In this document: one piece after another, positions 33,598 to 40,832 of the stretch
Layout of the letters: each line of letters starts with the position of its first letter
Position numbering within the stretch: position 1 is the stretch's first letter
From: Silvimonas soli
GTDB lineage: Bacteria; Pseudomonadota; Gammaproteobacteria; Burkholderiales; Chitinibacteraceae
NCBI RefSeq assembly: GCF_030035605.1
Contig: NZ_CP106736.1
Coordinates: 868,001-932,000 of the forward strand
Direction of reading: 5' to 3'
DNA: 64,000 bases
The notes under the pieces: model-generated
Database searches by the model: none
Told to the model about the DNA's origin: nothing
What the model saw: the letters and a program-made list of their open reading frames with translations, nothing else
Position numbers and translations under genes: made by a program

Positions 33598-34692
33598 CTA
33601 CCCCAACGTGGGGGCGATCACGCCGGTTGCCAGCAAGATGGTCTGCGTTAGACCAAACAGGGCGATCAACGATGCACCGGTCCAAGACAGCGTGCGTTGC
33701 CAGCCACCGCTGTGGCCATGCGCTGGCAGCAGTCGGTTGATACCCATCGACCCCAGACTGATCAGCGACACGGTAATCGCTACGCCCAGTGCCATCGCAA
33801 AGGTCGAAATCACGCCGGTCATGAAAATGCCGTTGGCCAGGCAAAAAATCAGCACCAGTATCGCCCCGGTGCAAGGCCGCAGCCCGACCGCAACGCCAGT
33901 CAAAGCCATCTGCCGCCAGTTACGGCTGGCATTGGCTGCGCCTTGTGCCCGGTAGGTCAATTTGTTTGCTGCGACTGCAGCGTTACCCGAACGCTTTGGT
34001 GGCATTCGCAATGGAGAAACAGAGCGTGCGGTTGCAGCATCGGGCTCGCAACCACAGGTATCCAGACCCCGCGCCAGTCGCCACAGCATCAGCAAGCCCA
34101 TTGCGCCGAGGATGGCATAGCTGATCATTTCCAGCGCGGCGGCATGCCCGAGAATCTTCAATGTCCCGCTATCAAACAGCGCGGCTAGCCCGCCCACCAG
34201 TACAATCGCCGACAACGCTTGTACTGTGGCCGCCCAGGCGCTCATGGCCACACCATGCAATACCCGTGCCCGTTGGGTCAGAAAATAACTGCCGATCACT
34301 ACCTTGCCGTGCCCCGGCCCCGCCGCGTGCAGCACACCGTAGATAAACGAGATCAGCACAATGCCCCACAGCGCCGCATTGCTGTGGCTCTGCCGGCTTT
34401 CTTGCAGATGTTCGCGCAAGATGGCGTTGAGCTGGCTTTGCCATTGCACGATTTGCCCCACGGCCATGCGGACGGGGTATGGCAGTTTACTGAGCAGCGA
34501 TGGCGCTTCTTGCGGCGCGGCAAGCGCAGCGGCAATTGGAGCAGAGGCAGTAGACGATGCCACCGGGCTCACCGGGCGCCCGAAATAATCGACCGCGTGT
34601 GCCGGGCCGGCCAGCAGGCAAGCTGCCAGCAAGAGAGCGAGCCAGAGGGTGATCTTCGCCCGTAACCGGAGCGTGAATACAAGATTCAGCAA
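33598..34692 (-). CDS. NicO-family metal transporter (RcnA/ZevB-like)
   Basis: A 364-residue membrane protein with an N-terminal signal-like helix, a periplasmic stretch to about residue 105, and about six membrane segments. The family motif HAAGPGHGKVVIGSYFL follows LISFIYGVL, and the second half has AVGLRPCTGAILVLIFCLAN. NicO proteins move nickel, cobalt or, in the ZevAB pair, zinc. The upstream DUF1007 gene overlaps its start by seven bases, the same pairing as zevA-zevB of Haemophilus, so zinc is plausible here. The loop between halves lacks the long His-rich string of E. coli RcnA. Confidence 0.88.
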   Translation of the reverse strand: MLNLVFTLRLRAKITLWLALLLAACLLAGPAHAVDYFGRPVSPVASSTASAPIAAALAAPQEAPSLLSKLPYPVRMAVGQIVQWQSQLNAILREHLQESRQSHSNAALWGIVLISFIYGVLHAAGPGHGKVVIGSYFLTQRARVLHGVAMSAWAATVQALSAIVLVGGLAALFDSGTLKILGHAAALEMISYAILGAMGLLMLWRLARGLDTCGCEPDAATARSVSPLRMPPKRSGNAAVAANKLTYRAQGAANASRNWRQMALTGVAVGLRPCTGAILVLIFCLANGIFMTGVISTFAMALGVAITVSLISLGSMGINRLLPAHGHSGGWQRTLSWTGASLIALFGLTQTILLATGVIAPTLG

Positions 34693-35285
34693 TTGAGTTT
34701 CCAGACCAGCGGATTCACCGTGCCGTAAAAAATCGGATGGGCACGGTCTTCAAATGAATTGAGCTTGCAACTGCCAATGCCATCCCCGGTTAGCGTGACC
34801 GAACTGGCATTGGTGGGCTCGTAATCCACAAAATAAGATTCATCGTAAAAGCCCAGCGTCACCCTGCCCTGACGCGGATCGACGGGCTTATCCAGCGGCA
34901 AGGTAAATTCATAAACCAGCTTGGCGCCGTCCAGCCGCGCGGTGAAGTCGGTCGGCGCCTTGACATTAATGGCGCTGCGCTCAATCGCCAGATGCTGAAA
35001 ATAACCGTAGTTCTGCAGATTATCGAATCCGCCTGCCTTGACCTTGGCGACTTCGGCTTTGCTTAACGGCTTGCCTGGCTTGCGGCCCTTGGCAACGTCA
35101 CTCAATACGGCCGTGGTGAAATCTTCATCGAACACCCAGTGTTCTTTGAGTGCCACCACTTTGCCCTCTTTGAATTGAATGGCAACGTCGTATAGCACCC
35201 ACACGTGGGGGTGCGCCGCTGCTGCTGCAGAATAAAAAGCGGCTAGCAGCGCCAGCAAATAAACCGGGCGAAGAAATGAATGCAT
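34686..35285 (-). CDS. DUF1007 periplasmic protein, partner of NicO transporter
   Basis: The 199-residue product has a signal peptide (MHSFLRPVYLLALLAAFYSA, cut near AAA-HPHVW) so the mature protein starts with the HPHVW sequence characteristic of DUF1007. The new N-terminal histidines could bind metal. Later KEHWVFDEDFTT and LGFYDESYFVDYEP are family blocks. It precedes and overlaps the NicO gene, forming a two-gene unit like zevAB. Function as a periplasmic metal-binding partner is inferred from that pairing. Confidence 0.88.
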   Translation of the reverse strand: MHSFLRPVYLLALLAAFYSAAAAAHPHVWVLYDVAIQFKEGKVVALKEHWVFDEDFTTAVLSDVAKGRKPGKPLSKAEVAKVKAGGFDNLQNYGYFQHLAIERSAINVKAPTDFTARLDGAKLVYEFTLPLDKPVDPRQGRVTLGFYDESYFVDYEPTNASSVTLTGDGIGSCKLNSFEDRAHPIFYGTVNPLVWKLNC

Positions 35286-35436
35286 TGAACTGGAGTCGAA
35301 ACCCGCGTGATGAATTAAAAGGCCCGTGCAACTTTAACGATCGGGGCGTCTGAACGATGACACTCATCTGGCAGGCAGGTTCATAAACCTGCCGCTCCCC
35401 ATGCTAACCGATCCGCCGAAACCCGCGCCCAACAAA

Positions 35437-35465
35437 AAGGCGGCCCGTAAAGGCCGCCTTTTTTA
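35437..35465. terminator. Intrinsic terminator (pyk, minus strand; also plus-oriented)
   Basis: AAGGCGGCC (35437-35445) pairs with GGCCGCCTT (35452-35460) with flanking A5 and T6 runs, so it works in both directions. It ends pyk transcription 17 bp after the stop and may insulate the DUF1007 promoter. Confidence 0.88.
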
Positions 35466-35482
35466 TCTGTACTAGCCGTTGA

Positions 35483-36925
35483 TTAACGGGCAGTACGACG
35501 CTCGCCCACTTTGACGATCTTCAGGCTGTTGGTGCTGCCACCCAGGCCAACCACATCGCCGTAAGTGAACACCACCAGATCGCCCTGTTGCACCACGCCG
35601 CGCTGGATCAGTTCCAGTTCGGCACGGACCAGCAGGCTTTCCTGGTTGGCGTTGTCATAAGACATGATGAACGGGTAGACATCGCGGAACAGAGCCAGAC
35701 GTGCATAGGTGTCTGCTTCTGGTGTCAGCGCATAAACCGGCACGCCACTGATGAAGCGCGACAGCCACAGTGCCGAAGCACCGGATTGGGTCAGTGCAGC
35801 AATCGCCTTGACCTTCAGATGGCCAGCAGCAAACAGGGCTGCCATAGCAATCGACTGGTCGATGCGGGTGAAGTCACCTTGCTTGAGCACTTCGTCGCTG
35901 ATGCGGTTTTCTTGCGACTTCTCAGCCTCAAGACAGATACGTGCCATGGCTTCCACGGTTTCTACCGGGAACTTGCCGCTCGCGCTTTCGGCCGACAACA
36001 TTACGGCATCGGTACCATCCAGCACGGCATTGGCCACGTCCGAGACTTCCGCACGGGTTGGCACCGGGCTGGTGATCATCGATTCCATCATTTGTGTAGC
36101 GGTGATGGTCAGCTTGTTCTTGCGACGAGCTGCTTTGATCATCTTCTTTTGCAGCGCAGGCACTGCAGCGTCGCCCACTTCAACGGCCAAGTCACCACGC
36201 GCAACCATGATGCCGTCAGACGCATCCAGAATTTCTTCCAGATTGCCAATAGCTTCGGTGCGTTCGATCTTGGCGATCAGCAGTGCCTTGCTGCCGGCGG
36301 CGCGCAACAGGGTGCGAGCCATGTACATATCGGCACCGCTCTTGGGGAAAGACACAGCCACGTAGTCAGCGCGCAGTACAGCGGCGACCTTGATGTCTTC
36401 CATATCTTTAGCGGTCAGTGCCGGTGCGGTCAGACCACCGCCCTGGCGATTGATACCCTTGTTGTTGGACAGAATGCCGCCCACTTTCACGCGGGTGTGC
36501 ACCTCGCTGCCCAGCACTTCGGTGACTTCCAGCACGATGCGGCCATCATCCAGCAGCAAGATTGCGCCAGCTTCAACGTCGTTTGGCAGTTCTTTGTAAT
36601 CGAGGCCAACTACTTGCTGGTTACCCAGGCCGTCGTATTCGGCGTCCAGAATGAATTTGTCGCCGTTGACCAGATCAACCTTGCCGTCTTCAAACTTGCG
36701 CACACGAATCTTGGGGCCTTGCAGGTCAACCATGACGGCCAGCGGGCTGTTGGCCTTGCGTGCGGCTTCACGGACCAGTTCAGCGCGATCCATATGATCT
36801 TGCGCGGTGCCGTGAGAGAAGTTCATGCGTACCATGTTCACGCCAGCGGCGACAAGGCGCTCGAGCGTGGCGGAATCATTGGAAGCTGGACCGAGGGTGG
36901 CGACGATTTTTGTGCTGCGTTGCAT
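35483..36925 (-). CDS. pyk: Pyruvate kinase
   Basis: Catalyses the last glycolytic step, phosphoenolpyruvate plus ADP to pyruvate plus ATP. From ATG 36925, with GGAG upstream, the 480-residue protein starts MQRSTKIVATLGPASNDSAT and contains MVRMNFSHG, MVDLQGPKIRVRKF, the signature IAKIERTEAIGNLEEIL with the catalytic lysine, DGIMVARGDLAVEVG and TATQMMESMI. The C-terminal domain (residues about 345-475) is complete. The length and motif wording are closer to type II (PykA) than to PykF, but I leave the paralogue open. A single-gene unit with its own terminator. Confidence 0.95.
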   Translation of the reverse strand: MQRSTKIVATLGPASNDSATLERLVAAGVNMVRMNFSHGTAQDHMDRAELVREAARKANSPLAVMVDLQGPKIRVRKFEDGKVDLVNGDKFILDAEYDGLGNQQVVGLDYKELPNDVEAGAILLLDDGRIVLEVTEVLGSEVHTRVKVGGILSNNKGINRQGGGLTAPALTAKDMEDIKVAAVLRADYVAVSFPKSGADMYMARTLLRAAGSKALLIAKIERTEAIGNLEEILDASDGIMVARGDLAVEVGDAAVPALQKKMIKAARRKNKLTITATQMMESMITSPVPTRAEVSDVANAVLDGTDAVMLSAESASGKFPVETVEAMARICLEAEKSQENRISDEVLKQGDFTRIDQSIAMAALFAAGHLKVKAIAALTQSGASALWLSRFISGVPVYALTPEADTYARLALFRDVYPFIMSYDNANQESLLVRAELELIQRGVVQQGDLVVFTYGDVVGLGGSTNSLKIVKVGERRTAR

Positions 36926-37143
36926 GCAATTAACTCCTGTCTCTAATCGATTTATCGACTGATGTTCTGTTGCTGTTGCGATGTACAAGATGAAGGCTAG
37001 CCGGTGAGACAGGATGGCACGCCTGCCCGGCATGGCTAGTCAATACGAAGCTGAAGGGGTATGCAATACCCATATTGATTTATGTCGCGCATCGCGAGTG
37101 GTTTAACGCCGGTCTTGCACCGCCGGCCTGATCAATTTTGCAG

Positions 37144-37218
37144 TGGTGTCCCCAGCAGGAATCGAACCTGCAACTAGCCCTTAGGAGGGGCTCGTTATAT
37201 CCATTTAACTATGGAGAC
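37144..37218 (-). tRNA. tRNA-Arg (CCU)
   Basis: Read on the minus strand, acceptor arms GTCTCCA and TGGGGAC pair with a G-U, discriminator A and encoded CCA follow, the anticodon stem AGCCC/GGGCT encloses CTCCTAA with anticodon CCT, and the T arm holds GGTTCGATTCC. 75 bases including CCA. It decodes AGG. Confidence 0.95.
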
Positions 37219-37558
37219 GTCACAAACAACCAAAACCCGCTAACGCTTGTTTTTGCCAGAAAATTTCGGTTTCCGAGACCATTCCCCGCTCGGCAGCCTG
37301 ATATTTTACCGGGTTTCGTCCATTTGGTTTGCGTAAAGCTGTCACCCGCACGCTACAGATGTTGCATGACATATCGGGTGTCGGCATCAACGCTGGGGCG
37401 CATTATACCGATTGGCAGCCAATGGCGCGCTACTGTTGGGGTTAAAGCTGACACTGAGCAAACCAGGTGGTGTCCAGGTATGGCATACGCCGTTAAACAG
37501 TTCGATATCGAAGGGTTAAAAACCGCATCTTCGTAAATTGCGCGACCAGCACTGCGCT
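37219..37558. other. Intergenic, nothing identified
   Basis: 340 bp between tRNA-Arg and a GNAT gene. I see no ORF with support, no strong hairpin and no repeat. The tRNA promoter on the minus strand must lie here. Confidence 0.5.
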
Positions 37559-38020
37559 TCACCCCCGCGACCAACGGTACAAAATGTCAGGGCAACCTTC
37601 TTCGTTATCGCTGCCATCCCCATACGCAATCGCCACGAATCCGTGCCGCTCGTAAAAGGCGGCAGCAGCGGCGTTCTGCTGAAATGTATAGAGCTGCAAA
37701 TCGCTAGCATTCTTGGCCTTCACCGCGTCCAGCAAGGCGGTACCGTTGCCTTGGTGCAGGTAACGTGGGCACACATACAACAGATCGAGCCATGTAACGT
37801 CATCCACTGTGGAATGCGCTGCCATTGCTGCTATGTGGTCATCGTCCAAGGCCAGAATGACATTGCCCGTGGGGATCAGCACATGGGCAATCCACTCATG
37901 AAGGGCCACATCGGCATGAACCAGCGGTGCATAGTCCGCCAACTCATTGCGTGAACGCATGTACATGCTAGTTAGCTCGTCGGCATCGGCCGGCGTCGCG
38001 ACTCGCAAAAATACAGACAT
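37559..38020 (-). CDS. GNAT family acetyltransferase
   Basis: From ATG 38020 a 153-residue single-domain GNAT protein: MSVFLRVATPADADELTSMY at the start, acetyl-CoA pyrophosphate loop in YLHQGNGTALLDAVKAKN, and LQLYTFQQNAAAAAFYERHG at the end, the classic strand-helix with the family tyrosine. Longer in-frame extension upstream has no family character. It is divergent from the membrane-protein gene at 38153. Substrate unknown. Confidence 0.88.
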   Translation of the reverse strand: MSVFLRVATPADADELTSMYMRSRNELADYAPLVHADVALHEWIAHVLIPTGNVILALDDDHIAAMAAHSTVDDVTWLDLLYVCPRYLHQGNGTALLDAVKAKNASDLQLYTFQQNAAAAAFYERHGFVAIAYGDGSDNEEGCPDILYRWSRG

Positions 38021-38152
38021 AGGCTTTCTCCAATAGCCCGCAATGTGGGGAAGATACCTTTCCTCAGACGATTCCAGCCACCGCCCGCGCTGTAAAAGAC
38101 ACAACTGCGCGTGCTGGGTGCTATCACAAGAAGATCGGGATGGGGGGAAGCC

Positions 38153-39235
38153 ATGGAAAGGTTCACTTGGTTGATCGTGTTGGTCGGCGTGTTGCTGGCG
38201 CAAGCTGGCTGGGCCTCCAGCATGGCAACGACAGCATGCGAGAAATCCAGCGCCAGTTCGCCCGCCACGGACTTTCCACCCAGGCAACAGAATCATCAGC
38301 GAACAACAGTTGCTCCGCCGGGGATGACCTCCAACGTGAGCAATCAATACAACTACGTTTACTGTCCAGCCTTTGCAGCACCTGCCGCAGCTTCACAGCC
38401 TGCGGACACCACGTCAGACGACTGGTCGGCCGGCGGCGACTTCACCGGCCCTGGCGATGCCCGTAAAACGCCGACCGACAAAGCCCATGAAAAAACCAAT
38501 CCGACCAAGATCGACGTGCGCCTTTCCAAAGATATCGGTCTGACTGTCGAAACCCAGGACTCTGCCATTGCGTGGGCCGCATTGGCGGCAGCGGTGATTA
38601 TCGTTTTGTTTGCAACCTGGGGAGTGGTGCACGCATCAAAGCATCCGGAGAGCCCGATCACGGTCATGGGCTACGCATTACTTATTGGCGGAGTGCTCTT
38701 TCTGGGCGGGCTCGTGGGATATTGGTGGAAAGACGATGTCAGCACCACGCTCACCACTGAACAACTGACCCGCCTCGCCAATTCGAGCGACCTGCAGCGG
38801 GCCATTGCCGACTTCAGCCAGGTCAATGATGAACGTACGCGGCTCCAGACACGGGTGGATGCCCTGGAAAAAGACCTGGCGCTCGCACAAGCGTCGGCCA
38901 AAGTGGGCTCCAGTCAGAATGCAAAAGTGGGCGGCTGGGGGATTTCTGACTGGCCGCTAGCGCTTTTGCTGATGCTGGCCGCGGCGATGGTCAGCGGCTT
39001 GTGGGCACAGCGAGCCTTTGTCGCCCAGATCAATGCGCTGCAGGTCAAACTGGCCGAATCGAGAACGGCCATGACCAATGCAATTGACCTGCTGAACCAG
39101 GAGAATCCTGAACTGTCTGAGCACGCGCTGAACCCTGACCAGCAGCCGCCGGAACACTTGCTGACCGCGCTGCGAGCCGCCGTGCGAATGCTCAAGCGCG
39201 CTATCGGCCGGGAATACATAGCAGGCAAATTGTAG
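38153..39235 (+). CDS. Membrane protein of unknown function (360 aa)
   Basis: Not recognised. ATG 38153 follows GGGGGAAG. A signal peptide or first helix (MERFTWLIVLVGVLLAQAGW) leads to about 110 low-complexity, Ser/Thr/Pro-rich residues, probably periplasmic. Then come two adjacent membrane helices (AIAWAALAAAVIIVLFATWG and TVMGYALLIGGVLFLGGLVG), a coiled-coil-like stretch (NDERTRLQTRVDALEKDLAL), a third helix (WPLALLLMLAAAMVSGLWAQ) and a charged, helical C-terminus. The arrangement suggests a scaffold or sensor in the inner membrane. Neighbours give no hint. Confidence 0.7.
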   Translation: MERFTWLIVLVGVLLAQAGWASSMATTACEKSSASSPATDFPPRQQNHQRTTVAPPGMTSNVSNQYNYVYCPAFAAPAAASQPADTTSDDWSAGGDFTGPGDARKTPTDKAHEKTNPTKIDVRLSKDIGLTVETQDSAIAWAALAAAVIIVLFATWGVVHASKHPESPITVMGYALLIGGVLFLGGLVGYWWKDDVSTTLTTEQLTRLANSSDLQRAIADFSQVNDERTRLQTRVDALEKDLALAQASAKVGSSQNAKVGGWGISDWPLALLLMLAAAMVSGLWAQRAFVAQINALQVKLAESRTAMTNAIDLLNQENPELSEHALNPDQQPPEHLLTALRAAVRMLKRAIGREYIAGKL

Positions 39236-39301
39236 ATCAGCAAGCGGCGCGCCTTGCCACGTACCTCCTGCGTAGTGCAAAAGTAGCCCGGTTATCGGGA
39301 T

Positions 39302-40231
39302 CTATCTCCCGAACGAGCCTGCATCTGTGCCTGATTTCTCAAAACTGGATGCAAACCCGGTGTACTCCGCCGCGATTGCGAGTTCGTACACCGTTCTGGG
39401 TGTGGCCACGACCTGAAAACCCAGCTTCTGATGAAACCGCATTGAGGCCACGTTGCTACCGGCTACCAATGCGCAAAGCTCAGAGTGTCCACTGCGCACG
39501 AGCGATTCTGCGGCGATACGGTAAAGCGTAGCGGCCAGATTCTGCCCGCGCCAGGCGCTCCGCACTCCGACCGCCTCGACGCTGTTAGCCTGAATCAACG
39601 AGAACGCCTGATATTCACCTTGCCGGTCAGCCAAAACACGTCCGGCCTGCCAGTCGCACAGCTCCCACTCCTCGCGTATTGCAGCAACTGTGGGAATCGG
39701 TGAGTTGGGGACATCGGCAAAGGTCTCGGCAAACAAGGCGCGTGCCTGTTCCCAGTTGATCTGGGCAAACGGTACCGCATGCAATTTCGCCGGCAATGGC
39801 GAGGCAGATTCCAGTGGCAACGGCAAAGCCAGATTAAAAAACTCAAACAGTGTCGTAAAACCCAGCGTTTTGAGCGCCTTATGCTTGGCCACTTCCGGCA
39901 CATAAGCGGAAATGCGCAAGCGCTGTGCTCCCAAATCGCGGACAACTTCCATTACCGTTTGAATCAAATGACTTGCGACATCGTCATCAATGGCCACGAC
40001 CGGGGCCGCGTAAGCGCAACCATCGTGCGCAATACCCAGCGTTACCCAGCCCGCGCAACCGGCGAGTTGGTCATTGCGCCAGGCAACAACAACCTGGCGA
40101 CCATGATCGTGAGCAGCATCTTGCAAAGCATCTGCGAGCCGGGCGGGGATATCAGGGAAAAGTTGCTGATCCCACAGGGCTTGCAACGCTGGCAATGCCT
40201 CGGTTTGCAGCGGCGTTATTGTTATTGTCAT
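39302..40231 (-). CDS. Tandem GNAT-domain acetyltransferase
   Basis: From ATG 40231 the 309-residue protein has two GNAT folds. The N-terminal one (about 1-150) includes GRQVVVAWRNDQLAGCAGWV and a VMEVVRDLGAQRLRIS segment but lacks a clear Q/RxxGxG loop; the C-terminal one has AVGVRSAWRGQNLAATLYRI, with a proper acetyl-CoA loop, and NVASMRFHQKLGFQVV. Such tandem enzymes often have one active and one structural domain. Substrate unknown; convergent with the membrane-protein gene at 38153. Confidence 0.83.
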   Translation of the reverse strand: MTITITPLQTEALPALQALWDQQLFPDIPARLADALQDAAHDHGRQVVVAWRNDQLAGCAGWVTLGIAHDGCAYAAPVVAIDDDVASHLIQTVMEVVRDLGAQRLRISAYVPEVAKHKALKTLGFTTLFEFFNLALPLPLESASPLPAKLHAVPFAQINWEQARALFAETFADVPNSPIPTVAAIREEWELCDWQAGRVLADRQGEYQAFSLIQANSVEAVGVRSAWRGQNLAATLYRIAAESLVRSGHSELCALVAGSNVASMRFHQKLGFQVVATPRTVYELAIAAEYTGFASSFEKSGTDAGSFGR

Positions 40232-40286
40232 ACGTGTTTCGAGTGTTAATGAGTGGTTATTTGCGTCACAACTTTTCGTCCAGCCA

Positions 40287-40760
40287 TTAACGCCAACGCT
40301 CACCCGGATTTTTCAGGTAATGCACAAATACATAACGCCAGGGAATGGAAATGTAGACCAGCACAACCATTGAGCAGGCAAAGATATTGCCAACGATAGC
40401 CTCATCGACGTGTCCTGCACGCCACTGCGGTAGCGGCACCAGTGCTAACCAAAGTGTTTTCCACAATAACTCCCACAGCAATACCGGCAACATTTTCAGC
40501 GGATAACGCAAACCAAGCGCAGCCAGCAAAGAGAAAGCCGCCAGCATGCAAGTCACGATGCCTTGCATCAGTTCCCACTGCTTGTGTTGTTGCAGGATGC
40601 CAGGCCAGACCACGGCACCCAGCCCGACCACGACGAGAAGATACATGACTCGCAGCAGATACAGCCGCAATAGCGATACCTCATTCGCCGCAGGAATATC
40701 CAGGGCCGGAATGGCAGAAGCGGGTAAAACAGATGAATCATTCACCAGGTTATCTCCCAA
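40287..40760 (-). CDS. Small four-helix membrane protein of unknown function
   Basis: A 157-residue protein with a polar N-terminus and about four membrane helices (RLYLLRVMYLLVVVGLGAVV; MLAAFSLLAALGLRYPLKML; ELLWKTLWLALVPLPQW; IFACSMVVLVYISIPWRYVF) ending KNPGERWR. I recognise no family name. It lies between a GNAT gene (55 bp) and the GGDEF-EAL gene (72 bp), all on the minus strand; co-transcription is possible but not shown. Confidence 0.68.
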   Translation of the reverse strand: MGDNLVNDSSVLPASAIPALDIPAANEVSLLRLYLLRVMYLLVVVGLGAVVWPGILQQHKQWELMQGIVTCMLAAFSLLAALGLRYPLKMLPVLLWELLWKTLWLALVPLPQWRAGHVDEAIVGNIFACSMVVLVYISIPWRYVFVHYLKNPGERWR

Positions 40761-40832
40761 AAAATCGCCAGGACTACGGTTGTTTAGAACGCTAATTGCG
40801 TCAGACTGGTTTGTTGCATTGCTACGGCCCGC

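Noticed and set aside
35588..36946. A 452-codon plus-strand open frame
   Set aside because: Antisense to pyk, which has full family motifs and a terminator.
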